This document shows, in pieces, positions 1 to 7,736 of a DNA stretch of 11,791 nt; positions within the stretch are counted from its first letter, which is position 1, and each line of letters opens with the position of its first letter. The stretch spans positions 1-11,791 of the forward strand of contig CAYGZC010000037.1 of NCBI GenBank assembly GCA_964354225.1. The letters run 5' to 3'. A model generated the notes under the pieces. That model worked only from the letters and a program-made list of their open reading frames with translations, had not been told where the DNA came from and did no database searches. A program made the translations under genes and the position numbers. Source of the DNA: CAYGZC01 sp964354225 (GTDB lineage: Bacteria; Bacteroidota; Ignavibacteria; UBA10030; SZUA-254).

Positions 1-1275
1 GTCTTCGCAAACGGATTTTTTGTTGCGGCTGAGTTTGCTATTGTAAAGGTGCGGCTTACTCAAATTGAGTTAAAAATACAAAAAGGTCATCGCCGTGCAA
101 TCCTGGCAAAACACATCGTCGATCATCTCGATGCGTACCTTTCTGCCACGCAACTTGGTATCACTTTATCTACACTTGGCTTGGGCTGGGTTGGTGAGCC
201 GCTCCTTGCCGATATGCTGATCCAACCGCTTGGTGTAATTGGCGTAATGGATATAAACACAGTTCATGCAATATCATTCATCATTAGTTTTGGCATTCTT
301 ACATTTCTGCAAATAATACTTGGTGAATTAATGCCGCGGTATCTTGCCATTCAATATCCGGAAGCGATGTCGATGCTTGTGTCTGTTCCGCTACAATTGT
401 TCTATAAGATTTTCAAACCTTTTATCTGGGTTCTTACCGGGACAGCTAACTTTCTTCTACGAGCAATCGGTATTACACCTACGAAGGTAGGCGAAATAGT
501 TCATTCGCCTGAAGAATTAGAACTTATTGTTGCCCAGGGTGTTAAGAGCGGGGGACTCAATAAAACAGAGCAAGAGCTGATCTCGAGCATATTTGAGTTC
601 TCAACTACAACGGCAAAAGAGATAATGATTCCACGTACAGATGTTGTTGCAATAAAATTCGATACACCCCGTGATCGACTAATTCAAATCGTAACTGAAG
701 AGGGTTATTCGCGTATGCCAGTGTACAAAGATTCTATCGATAATATCATCGGATTGATTTATACAAAGGATTTGATCAGTTTGCTGGAGCATCGTGACCT
801 AATTGTATTGCAGGATATAATTCGCCCTGCTTACTTTGTTCCGGATGCAATCAAGATCAGTAAATTGATGAAAGAACTCCAGGATCGGAAAATGCACATG
901 GCAATTGTTGTGGATGAGTTCGGCGGTACGCAAGGGATTGTTACTATGGAAGATATCCTTGAAGAGATTGTTGGCGAGATTCATGATGAGTACGATGAAG
1001 TATTGAAAGATGTTGAGCAGTCAACCGATGGCTCGGCATTAGTTAACGCGCGGATGAATATTAACGACTTCAATGAAAAGTTTGAAGGAGAAATTCCAGA
1101 AGATCCGGAATATGAAACCCTCAATGGTTTTCTCTCTAAAATTACAGGTCATATACCTGAAATGAATGAAGATATCCATTACAATAATTTGCAGTTCACT
1201 GTTATTAAGAAAAGCCAGCGCCGGATCAGGCAGGTAAAGGTGAAGAAAATATTATCTCCTTCACAATCAAAATAA
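1..1275 (+). CDS. CNNM/CBS-domain membrane protein (HlyC/CorC family), 5' end missing
   Basis: The reading frame is open from the first base and the first codons read VFANGFFVAAEFAIVKVRL, a classic early CNNM (DUF21) stretch. The gene therefore starts upstream of the window, and the GTG at 49 is an internal valine codon. The 424 visible residues show the CNNM membrane domain (about 1-190, including GELMPRYLA), a CBS pair (about 205-330, with SRMPVY, MAIVVDEFGG and TMEDILEEIVGEI), and a C-terminal CorC/HlyC domain (about 345-416). Only a short N-terminal piece should be missing. Family members are inner-membrane proteins linked to Mg2+/cation efflux or homeostasis, with the CBS pair sensing nucleotide; GldE of Bacteroidota belongs here too. 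The substrate cannot be told from sequence. The family signature usually has Lys where this protein has Arg (MPR). A 59-base gap separates it from the polysaccharide genes, and no terminator is visible there. Confidence 0.93.
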   Translation, partial: VFANGFFVAAEFAIVKVRLTQIELKIQKGHRRAILAKHIVDHLDAYLSATQLGITLSTLGLGWVGEPLLADMLIQPLGVIGVMDINTVHAISFIISFGILTFLQIILGELMPRYLAIQYPEAMSMLVSVPLQLFYKIFKPFIWVLTGTANFLLRAIGITPTKVGEIVHSPEELELIVAQGVKSGGLNKTEQELISSIFEFSTTTAKEIMIPRTDVVAIKFDTPRDRLIQIVTEEGYSRMPVYKDSIDNIIGLIYTKDLISLLEHRDLIVLQDIIRPAYFVPDAIKISKLMKELQDRKMHMAIVVDEFGGTQGIVTMEDILEEIVGEIHDEYDEVLKDVEQSTDGSALVNARMNINDFNEKFEGEIPEDPEYETLNGFLSKITGHIPEMNEDIHYNNLQFTVIKKSQRRIRQVKVKKILSPSQSK

Positions 1276-1287
1276 TATCGATGTACC

Positions 1288-1318
1288 TTTACATATCTAT
1301 CCGTCTCGCGCTTATAAA
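1288..1318 (+). promoter_or_regulatory. Possible sigma70-type promoter before the polysaccharide block
   Basis: TTTACA at 1288-1293 and TATAAA at 1313-1318 each match five of six consensus bases. The 19-base spacer is longer than optimal. Transcription would begin about 10 to 20 bases before the next gene's start. Promoters in this phylum often deviate from the E. coli consensus, so this is only a candidate. Confidence 0.28.
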
Positions 1319-1334
1319 TTCCTAATATTTTACG

Positions 1335-2684
1335 ATGATCATAATGAATAAAGAAAAAATCTCATATAATATTCTCCTGCTCGGCATTATAGCGATTCCC
1401 TTTGATATTGTTTGGGAAATAAGTGTAGTTCGGATAACGATATCAGAAATAATATTATCGCTCGGAATACTGTTAACTTTGATTGATTTGATCAAATACC
1501 CGGAGAAGTTAATAAATAAAAAGTATTTCATACCCGTAATAGTATTTATTGGTGTGTGTGCTTTTAGCATAATAGAAGCACATAATAAATGGGTTGCAAT
1601 ACGTGAAACTTTGCAATTCGTTTGGATGTCCGGACTTTTTCTCTACATCTTCAATGAGAGCCAGAAACGTGTTATCTCTTACCCTGTTATTACAATTCTT
1701 ATTGTGACATCGGCCTTAGTATCGCTAGTTGGTATATATCAGTATTTCTTCATCCGTGAGCCGATTCATTTTCTCATCACAGCAACCCGGCTGAGGGCAC
1801 ATGGCTTTTATGCCCAGCCGAATGCACTGGGCGGATTTCTGAGTGGGATAATTCCTCTACTGTTTGGCTTGTATTTTATTTCTTTTCTCGGTTCTGAAAC
1901 AGCGGGTGCCGATAGATGGATAAAAAGATTTCTCAATAATAGGAATGTAATCTTAAATAGGAATGTAATCTTACTTGCTTTATTTATAATCTCTGCCGGT
2001 TTAATGGTTACGTATTCACGATCAAGTTGGATTGGTTTGTTCGGCGGGATTATTGTACTCGTGTATATTCTTAGGAAAAAAATATCATGGAAACGGTATA
2101 TAATTCCCGTCGGTATTATTGGGCTTCTAACAGCATTGCTTCTTGTTGACATTTCTCATTCAAATCGCGATGCTAAAGAATCTATCATTGATAATCTTAT
2201 CGTTGATCGCGGTTTTTCGAACTCCCAGCGTTCGATGCTCATAGCGGCAGCGGTTTCGATGTTGCACGATTATCCTATCGGCGGTATTGGAATCGGAAAT
2301 TTTCAATCACGCTTGCCTGAGTATGCATCTACCGAACTTACTGAATCGATGCTAGTGGATTATAACGATTCCACCAAAAAGTGGTTTATCAATCACAACA
2401 AGCCGATAGATGTTGAGCTTGTCCATAATATGTTTCTCCAAGTAGTTGTTGAAATCGGAATCATAGGATTAACGGTATTCCTCTGGGTTTTGTTCATATT
2501 TTACCGCGAAGCAATCAGAAGAATTATGACGGCTCAGTCCTCGGAAGATCGCTTTATCCGGGCGGCGATGATTGCAAGCACTAGTGCCATTCTGATAGGT
2601 GGAATTTTCGGTTGGCCCTTTTCTCACGGCATTCAGGAGGTTATGATCATAAACATGGCGCTCAGTGTTAGTCGGTGGAGCTAA
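1335..2684 (+). CDS. O-antigen ligase / polymerase-type membrane protein (Wzy_C family)
   Basis: This 449-residue, strongly hydrophobic protein has roughly ten or more membrane segments. It carries the hallmarks of the O-antigen ligase/polymerase superfamily (PF04932): RAHGFYAQPNALGGFL (154-169), TYSRSSWIG (226-234) in a membrane helix, a large loop at about 275-360 containing GIGIGNFQSRLPEY, and VHNMFLQVVVEIG (363-375), whose His is typically conserved. Such enzymes join lipid-linked glycans at the outer face of the inner membrane, either polymerising O-units (Wzy) or ligating glycan to lipid A core or protein (WaaL-like). Sequence alone does not separate these roles. Start is ATG 1335; ATG 1344 in the same frame is an alternative, and neither has a clear Shine-Dalgarno. 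The stop overlaps the next gene's putative GTG start by 10 bases. An exact six-residue tandem duplication (NRNVIL twice, 202-213) lies just before a membrane helix. Confidence 0.88.
   Translation: MIIMNKEKISYNILLLGIIAIPFDIVWEISVVRITISEIILSLGILLTLIDLIKYPEKLINKKYFIPVIVFIGVCAFSIIEAHNKWVAIRETLQFVWMSGLFLYIFNESQKRVISYPVITILIVTSALVSLVGIYQYFFIREPIHFLITATRLRAHGFYAQPNALGGFLSGIIPLLFGLYFISFLGSETAGADRWIKRFLNNRNVILNRNVILLALFIISAGLMVTYSRSSWIGLFGGIIVLVYILRKKISWKRYIIPVGIIGLLTALLLVDISHSNRDAKESIIDNLIVDRGFSNSQRSMLIAAAVSMLHDYPIGGIGIGNFQSRLPEYASTELTESMLVDYNDSTKKWFINHNKPIDVELVHNMFLQVVVEIGIIGLTVFLWVLFIFYREAIRRIMTAQSSEDRFIRAAMIASTSAILIGGIFGWPFSHGIQEVMIINMALSVSRWS
1938..1973 (+). repeat. Perfect 18-bp tandem duplication inside the ligase/polymerase gene
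   Basis: The unit aataggaatgtaatctta occurs at 1938-1955 and again, base for base, at 1956-1973. It is codon-aligned and adds NRNVIL a second time, so the frame is preserved. The perfect identity suggests a recent duplication. Confidence 0.95.
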
Positions 2685-3979
2685 ACGGTATCCCAGTGGC
2701 ATCCGGCAATCTTTTCTCAATCATTAAAAATACTTCAGCCACCGTTATCATACGCGGATTATTCGGCGTTGTACGGATTGTCATTCTTCTTCTCATCGCC
2801 CGGAAGTTTGGTCCGATTGAGTTTGGCTATATCTCTCTGGCTGTCCCCTTCATCGAGATATTCAAAGTCGCAGCCGACCTCGGTATCGATACCGTTAGCA
2901 TCAAGCGGATTGCAGTGGATGAGAGGGGAGCGGAAAATTTTTTAAATAACATCCTCGCTATCAAAGTTCTCCTCTCGACCATTTCCATTCTCGTTGCACC
3001 GATATTGTTCTATCTGATTTATCGGAATGTACGGAGCATAGAAATTTTATTTGTTGTAGCTTCTTCTATTTTCACCGGCTTATTGATCAATGCATTCAAC
3101 AGTTACTTCCAGGCAAAACTATCGATGATGAAGATCGTTATGAGCAATGTAATTGGAGTAACTATATATGGATTGCTTACTCTCGCCGGTATGGTTTTAG
3201 ATGTGCCTTTGATAATTTTGGTTGCGGCGATTCCGATAAGCGAATTTGTTACACTATACATGATAACGCGTTTATATTCAACACAGCACCCTGTTCATTT
3301 AGAATTCGATTTTCCACTCATTCGCTCGACGCTGAAAGAAAGTATATATGTCGGTATCAGCGGTATTATTGTTGTCATCTATCTTCGGCTCGACGGTTTG
3401 ATGATCGGTTCATATCTTGGAGAAGGAGCTGTCGGAGAGTATGCCGTTGCCTCGCGGATCGTTGAACCATTTCTATTGATTTTTTCTTCATTGTCTATCG
3501 CCCTTTATGCATCTCTCTCCGGCTTATGGAGTGGAGATAACACTAAGGAAGCAAGAAAAACAATTATTCGCGTGATGGTTCCTGCGGCTGGAATTGCAAT
3601 TGTCGGCGCCTTGGTATTATCTTTATTCGTACCTTCGTTAGTAGCGAAGATATGGAAGGGATATGAAAATTCGGGCGCTGTTTTACAAGTTTTAGGTTGG
3701 TCGTTGATCTTCAAAGCTGTGAACATGCAGCTTACAGCAATCATGAATTCTTTAGGGAAATTTCGTATCATTACTATAATTGCATCGATAAATTTAGTGA
3801 TGTGTGTTGTATTTAATATTATTTTTCTTCAGAAGTTCGGGATTCGCGGCGGGGCGATGACCGTCGTTTTGGTTGAGGGAGTTAACATGATCAGCCAGTT
3901 CATTTGTGTTTCTTATTTAATGAATAATTTCATCGGTAAGAGGTTGAGAGAATGGCAGAACAAATTCAAACACCAATAG
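2675..3979 (+). CDS. Wzx-like polysaccharide flippase (MOP superfamily)
   Basis: This 434-residue polytopic membrane protein has about 12 predicted helices and a usual length for the polysaccharide biosynthesis/Wzx family. The N-terminus (NLFSIIKNTSATVIIRGLFG, then ARKFGPIEFGYISLA) and RLDGLMIGSYLGEGAVGEYAVASRI near the middle are typical. The Asp and Gly-Glu-Tyr residues of that central block are widely kept in the family. Its expected role is to flip an undecaprenyl-linked oligosaccharide from the cytoplasmic to the outer face of the inner membrane. Start is uncertain: GTG 2675 overlaps the preceding gene, while GTG 2696 in the same frame would give MASGNLFS; neither has a strong ribosome site. 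The 3' end overlaps the methyltransferase by 28 bases, so the two are probably translated from one message. The transported substrate is unknown. Confidence 0.9.
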   Translation: MELNGIPVASGNLFSIIKNTSATVIIRGLFGVVRIVILLLIARKFGPIEFGYISLAVPFIEIFKVAADLGIDTVSIKRIAVDERGAENFLNNILAIKVLLSTISILVAPILFYLIYRNVRSIEILFVVASSIFTGLLINAFNSYFQAKLSMMKIVMSNVIGVTIYGLLTLAGMVLDVPLIILVAAIPISEFVTLYMITRLYSTQHPVHLEFDFPLIRSTLKESIYVGISGIIVVIYLRLDGLMIGSYLGEGAVGEYAVASRIVEPFLLIFSSLSIALYASLSGLWSGDNTKEARKTIIRVMVPAAGIAIVGALVLSLFVPSLVAKIWKGYENSGAVLQVLGWSLIFKAVNMQLTAIMNSLGKFRIITIIASINLVMCVVFNIIFLQKFGIRGGAMTVVLVEGVNMISQFICVSYLMNNFIGKRLREWQNKFKHQ

Positions 3980-4602
3980 AAGATCGGGTACTTTATAATT
4001 GGGGTACCGAAGAATTGACGCTACACCATCAGATGAAATATCTGCGGCATTTTCAAAATGCACCCGGCAAAGTTTTGGAAATCGGATGCGGACACGGCAT
4101 TATGTTGGGTCGTTTCAAGGATGCTGGTATTGATGCATACGGTCTCGATCTCTCGGACGAAGCTGTTAAAGTTTGCAGAGCAAAAAATTTAGAGGCAGTT
4201 TCCGGTGAAGTTATTTCCCACTTAAAAAATCTTCAGGCAAATTCATTAGGTGGCATTTTCTGTGCTCATGTGATCGAACATCTCGACCCCACTGGTGCAT
4301 TTGAGCTAATCAGTGAGAGTTTTCGTGTATTAAAGAAGGGAAGTAAAATCATTTTCATAACCCCTAATGCTAAAGACCTGCGGACCACCGAGCGGTTTTG
4401 GCTAGACATTACACATGTCCGTCCATATCCGGAAAAGTTGATGGAGTTTCTGTTACTCCGTCAAGGGTTTGCTGGTGTGCAGACTTTTACCGATGAAGAA
4501 CCAAGCAAAAATATTTTAGAGAAAATAGCGAAGAAGTTTTTGCGTCTCTGGTTTATGGGTTATATTTTTACCGGTGATTTAGTGGTTATCGCTAAAAGAT
4601 GA
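3952..4602 (+). CDS. Class I SAM-dependent methyltransferase in the polysaccharide cluster
   Basis: This 216-residue soluble protein has the Rossmann-type methyltransferase fold (Methyltransf_23/11 type). Motif I is VLEIGCGHG (41-49), the acidic residue binding the SAM ribose is in YGLDLS (D66), and the post-motif FCAHVIEHL (103-111) is typical of the family. ITPNA and THVRPYP (154-160) follow. It probably methylates a sugar, lipid carrier or glycan end, because it sits between a flippase and glycosyltransferases. The acceptor cannot be read from the sequence. In other bacteria, terminal methylation can stop O-chain growth, but that role here is only inference. ATG 3952 lies 28 bases inside the flippase gene and has a purine-rich stretch (aagagg, gagag) just upstream. 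A 58-base gap follows before the first glycosyltransferase. Confidence 0.88.
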   Translation: MAEQIQTPIEDRVLYNWGTEELTLHHQMKYLRHFQNAPGKVLEIGCGHGIMLGRFKDAGIDAYGLDLSDEAVKVCRAKNLEAVSGEVISHLKNLQANSLGGIFCAHVIEHLDPTGAFELISESFRVLKKGSKIIFITPNAKDLRTTERFWLDITHVRPYPEKLMEFLLLRQGFAGVQTFTDEEPSKNILEKIAKKFLRLWFMGYIFTGDLVVIAKR

Positions 4603-4645
4603 AACATTATCAACCAATGAATTCTTTTTTGACAAGTTGCCCTGC

Positions 4646-4651
4646 GGAGAG
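4646..4651 (+). promoter_or_regulatory. Ribosome binding site of the first glycosyltransferase
   Basis: GGAGAG ends nine bases before the ATG at 4661. This supports that start over other candidates and shows that Shine-Dalgarno sites are used at least sometimes here. Confidence 0.55.
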
Positions 4652-4660
4652 AAATTATAG

Positions 4661-5776
4661 ATGCGCATATTGATGATCTCAAAAGCACTTGTTGTCGGTG
4701 CTTACCATAGGAAGATCTCAGAGATAGCGGCTCTCGGGATGAAGATCGACCTTCTCATCCCAATGACGTGGGGAGGTCAAAAACCGGAAATTACAAAAGC
4801 CGCCGATTACACAATACATCAGCTGCCGATTTCCTTTAGTGGAAAGAATCATTTCCATTTTTATCACGGAATATCAACGCTCATCGATTCTATCTCTCCC
4901 GATATCTTGCACATCGATGAAGAGCCGTACAGTCTTGTGACTTACCAAGCGATGAGGATTGCAAAAAAGAAGAATATCAATACATTGTTTTTCACATGGC
5001 AGAATATTTTTAAGAATTATCCTTTTCCGTTCTCTGCAATCGAACAATATTCATATCATGTTACCAGTTGTGCTGTTGCAGGAAATCAGGAAGCTAAAGA
5101 AACAATGCAGAAAAAAGGTTTCTCGAAAGAGATTTTCGTAATTGCACAGTTTGGGGTTGATCCAAATCTTTTTTTCAAACAGGATGATTTTACTCTTAAA
5201 GAAAAATTATTTGGCTCTACTGAAGTCCGTGTAATTGGTTATGTCGGTAGACTTGTTGAAGAGAAGGGAATACTTACACTTCTCGAAGCATTTGCGGTGC
5301 TGCCGAAAGATTACAGATTGCTTGTGGTCGGCAGCGGTCCGATGAAGGGGATAGTCCAAAAAAGAATAAGTGATCTTTTGATGGAAGAACGGGTGATTAT
5401 CGTCGATAGTATTGCCTCGGAAAATGTGCCTCTTTATCTCAACTGTCTCGATTGTCTCGTGCTTCCATCATTAACGAGATCAAATTGGAAAGAACAATTT
5501 GGACGGATCCTCATCGAAGCCATGGCATGTGAGGTCCCTGTTATCGGATCTGATTCAGGCGAAATACCGGGTGTGGTTGGCGATGCCGGGATGATCTTCA
5601 GGGAAGGGGATGTCTCCGATCTACGAGAAAAGATAAACAAATTGCTGAGAGATTCTTCGATGATTAAAGAATTTCAGAAGAGGGGACGAGCGCGTGTGCT
5701 TGAAAAATATACTCAGAAGCATATAGCTGAACAGACACTCGAAGTTTATGAACACATTCTTCGGCTGAGGAAGTAG
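4661..5776 (+). CDS. Glycosyltransferase, GT4-like (GT-B fold)
   Basis: This 371-residue protein has two Rossmann-like halves, as in GT-B retaining glycosyltransferases. The N-terminal acceptor domain (about 1-180) includes LHIDEEPYSLVTYQA, a block found in one common GT4-like subgroup. The C-terminal donor domain starts at GYVGRLVEEKG (193-203), continues through VVGSGPM (222-228), and has the EX7E nucleotide-sugar motif as E278 to E286, followed by AMACEVPVIGSDSGEIPGV. It is expected to transfer a sugar from a nucleotide donor to a lipid-linked glycan at the cytoplasmic face of the membrane. Neither donor nor acceptor can be named. The stop codon shares one base with the start of the next glycosyltransferase (TAGTG at 5774-5778), which indicates translational coupling. 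Confidence 0.92.
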   Translation: MRILMISKALVVGAYHRKISEIAALGMKIDLLIPMTWGGQKPEITKAADYTIHQLPISFSGKNHFHFYHGISTLIDSISPDILHIDEEPYSLVTYQAMRIAKKKNINTLFFTWQNIFKNYPFPFSAIEQYSYHVTSCAVAGNQEAKETMQKKGFSKEIFVIAQFGVDPNLFFKQDDFTLKEKLFGSTEVRVIGYVGRLVEEKGILTLLEAFAVLPKDYRLLVVGSGPMKGIVQKRISDLLMEERVIIVDSIASENVPLYLNCLDCLVLPSLTRSNWKEQFGRILIEAMACEVPVIGSDSGEIPGVVGDAGMIFREGDVSDLREKINKLLRDSSMIKEFQKRGRARVLEKYTQKHIAEQTLEVYEHILRLRK

Positions 5777-6912
5777 TGAAAATCGGTTTTAATGCCCAAA
5801 TCGTTTCAGGCTCGGATGCCGGCGTTGCAACTTATGCAAAAAATCTGATCAAACATCTTATAGCCGAAAATAAAAATCACGATTTAATCTTTTTCGGCTC
5901 TCCTGAATACCTCAATTTAACCGATGCTCCAAGAACACATTTAATTTCGACTTCTCCTATTGTCAATGGGGGATGGAAAAGAATACTCTGGGAACAATTT
6001 GTGCTTCCATCGAAAGCCAAGCGAAGTAATATCGATGTCATGTTCTATCCTGATCACACAGCTTCAGTTTTTCGAAAACCTTTTCCAAGCATTATAACCA
6101 TTCATGATCTTGCATTCTTAGCGATGCCCGAGACATTTCCACTTGGAAAGAGATTTTATAAATCGCTTGCGGTGCGGCGATCTATCCGGAAAGCCGATAA
6201 GATAATCGTTGTCTCCCACGCAACAAAAGAAGAGTGCATTAGAGTGCTCAATGTACCCAAAGAAAAAATCAAGGTGATCTATAATGGGATTGATTCAAAT
6301 TTTAAAAAAATAAACTCACTTGATATTATCGACAATGCAAGGAGAAAATTTGGGCTGTTCAGGAAATTCATTTTGTTTGTCGGGACACTGGAACCGAGAA
6401 AGAATATTATCCGTCTGATTAGGGCTTTTCACCAAATGCGGACATCGGTTCACGTTGAGCACGAATTGGTAATTGCAGGAAAGAAGGGATGGCTGTATTC
6501 CGGAATTTTTGATGAAGTCGATCGGCTCGGGTTGAAAGATTCGGTACACTTTCTCAGTTATGTTACGCCGAAAGACCTAGTTAACTTATACAGTATTGCT
6601 GATATGTTTGTCTATCCATCACTTTATGAAGGGTTCGGTTTTCCGCCTTTGGAAGCAATGGCGTGTGAGTTACCTGTTGTTGCCTCGAACATTTCATCGA
6701 TGCCGGAGGTTCTTGGTGATGCTGCTGTGTTAGTAAATCCTTACGATGTCAATAGTATTACAGAAGGAATATTTAAAGTATTAACCGATGACACCTTGCG
6801 GCTGTCTTTGATTGAAAAAGGTCTTGAGAGAGTAAAAATATTTAGCTGGGATAAATCAGCAAAGGAATATTTAAAAGTATTTGAAGAAATCTTAAACTCA
6901 GGAAGATTGTAA
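5776..6912 (+). CDS. Glycosyltransferase, GT4 family (GT-B fold)
   Basis: This 378-residue retaining glycosyltransferase opens with MKIGFNAQIVSGSDAGVATY, a GT4 N-terminus with the Gly-rich acceptor loop. TIHDLAFL (108-115), VSHATKEE (146-153) and VIYNGID (167-173) follow. The donor-domain signature GTLEPRKN (203-210) and the EX7E motif in YEGFGFPPLEAMA (E285, E293) are intact, so it should be active. It is unlike the preceding glycosyltransferase in its first half, so the two probably add different sugars. Start is GTG at 5776, overlapping the previous stop by one base, with GAGG at 5767-5770 as a well-placed ribosome site. It is the last gene of the polysaccharide block. Downstream is a 104-base gap with a weak hairpin and a promoter-like sequence. 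Confidence 0.93.
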   Translation: MKIGFNAQIVSGSDAGVATYAKNLIKHLIAENKNHDLIFFGSPEYLNLTDAPRTHLISTSPIVNGGWKRILWEQFVLPSKAKRSNIDVMFYPDHTASVFRKPFPSIITIHDLAFLAMPETFPLGKRFYKSLAVRRSIRKADKIIVVSHATKEECIRVLNVPKEKIKVIYNGIDSNFKKINSLDIIDNARRKFGLFRKFILFVGTLEPRKNIIRLIRAFHQMRTSVHVEHELVIAGKKGWLYSGIFDEVDRLGLKDSVHFLSYVTPKDLVNLYSIADMFVYPSLYEGFGFPPLEAMACELPVVASNISSMPEVLGDAAVLVNPYDVNSITEGIFKVLTDDTLRLSLIEKGLERVKIFSWDKSAKEYLKVFEEILNSGRL

Positions 6913-6930
6913 TTTATAATGGTCGAATTG

Positions 6931-6959
6931 TAAGCTATTCTGGGGGAGCTTATTTGCTT
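6931..6959 (+). terminator. Weak hairpin after the glycosyltransferase, possible terminator
   Basis: TAAGCT at 6931-6936 pairs with AGCTTA at 6947-6952 around a 10-base loop. A T-rich but interrupted stretch follows. The stem is short and AT-rich, so termination here would be inefficient at best. Confidence 0.22.
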
Positions 6960-6982
6960 TTATGCTGTTACATTTCTATAAT
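6954..6982 (+). promoter_or_regulatory. Candidate sigma70-type promoter for the DUF2064-like gene and nadD
   Basis: A perfect TATAAT lies at 6977-6982, exactly 17 bases after TTGCTT at 6954-6959, which matches three of six -35 bases. Transcription from about 6989 would leave a leader of roughly 28 bases before the ATG at 7017. Optimal spacing and the intergenic position support it. The caution is that this phylum's promoters often differ from this consensus. Confidence 0.42.
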
Positions 6983-7016
6983 TAGTAAAGATTAATTATC
7001 CGTAAAATTATGAGTA

Positions 7017-7736
7017 ATGATAATGCCTCAGCACAACGCAGTTTTAATATTTTCTCAGACACCGAATATTGATTTTAGCAATTCCGATGGAACGTTCCCC
7101 GTATTACCGTGGGAAGATATTGATGCACTCTATACAGCTATGATCGGTGATTTTGTGAAAAATACCTGTCAAATGTCAGGTGTAGATGTTTTGCTCTATC
7201 GAAATCCTAATGAACTGTCGGATGATTTTTTCCTTCCATATCAACAACGATTGCAATTGTTTGATCTTAATGATGCTCCTCTTTCGGAGCAAATTCAACA
7301 AGCTATAGAAAATGCTTTTTCCAGTGGGTATCAAAACGTAGTAGTGGTTTTAGATAATCATACAATGGTAACAAGAGCTGTACTCCGTCGAGTTCTTTCC
7401 CAATTGGGATATGAAGACGATTGTTTGGTTGTTGGTCCTACATACGATGAGAAATGTTATTTGGTTGGCATGAAGATAAACCATAGCAGGATCTTCGATA
7501 TTTCTAACGGCGAGCCGCTGCATAAGTCTAACCTCTTAATGAAACAGATCTGTGAGATAGACTCGATGGTGTTCCCCTTGAATCCACTCTATTCGCTATA
7601 TACACCAATAAATCTGATGAATTTAATGAAGCACATCGATGCATTGGATAAGTCCAATGTTGAATTTCCAACGAAGACGTATGCGGTATTTAAAATGTTT
7701 GAAAAAAAATATAAACTAAAAAAATTATTCCAATGA
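7017..7736 (+). CDS. Divergent DUF2064-like protein (GT-A fold, nucleotidyl/glycosyl transferase-like)
   Basis: I recognise this 239-residue protein only by its middle part. NVVVVLDNHT (107-116), a helix, then CLVVGPTYDEKCYLVGM (136-152) line up with the DUF2064 pattern of GSDSP followed by GPA-DGGYYLIGL. DUF2064 proteins have a GT-A fold, like TIGR04282 transferases, and no firmly known reaction. Here the canonical residues are eroded: GSDSP reads LDNHT and DGGYY reads DEKCY, with Asp113 and Asp144 kept. The C-terminal 60 residues (ending in a Lys-rich KKYKLKKLF) do not suggest a known domain. No signal peptide is present, so it is probably cytosolic. Start is ATG 7017, or ATG 7023 six bases later. 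It overlaps nadD by 4 bases (ATGA), which suggests coupled expression. Function is unknown; loss of catalysis or a new substrate are both possible. Confidence 0.7.
   Translation: MIMPQHNAVLIFSQTPNIDFSNSDGTFPVLPWEDIDALYTAMIGDFVKNTCQMSGVDVLLYRNPNELSDDFFLPYQQRLQLFDLNDAPLSEQIQQAIENAFSSGYQNVVVVLDNHTMVTRAVLRRVLSQLGYEDDCLVVGPTYDEKCYLVGMKINHSRIFDISNGEPLHKSNLLMKQICEIDSMVFPLNPLYSLYTPINLMNLMKHIDALDKSNVEFPTKTYAVFKMFEKKYKLKKLFQ

Noticed and set aside
49..51. GTG at 49 as the start of the CNNM/CBS gene
   Set aside because: The frame is open to base 1 and the residues before it (NGFFVAAEFA) are a conserved part of the CNNM domain, so the real start is outside the window.
1808..2152. A 114-codon minus-strand open frame inside the ligase/polymerase gene
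   Set aside because: It lies fully opposite a well-supported gene, and its sequence resembles no family; the same applies to the shorter antisense frames at 2469-2720, 3505-3771, 5434-5640, 6316-6549, 8982-9185 and 10570-10752.
4629..4634. Perfect TTGACA upstream of the first glycosyltransferase
   Set aside because: No -10-like hexamer sits at 16 to 18 bases; the nearest AT-rich match (TATAGA 4656-4661) is 21 bases away and overlaps the start codon.
4617..4673. An 18-codon open frame (MNSFLTSCPAERNYRCAY) overlapping the start of the first glycosyltransferase
   Set aside because: It has no ribosome site of its own and nothing to tell it from chance; a leader peptide role would need conservation evidence.
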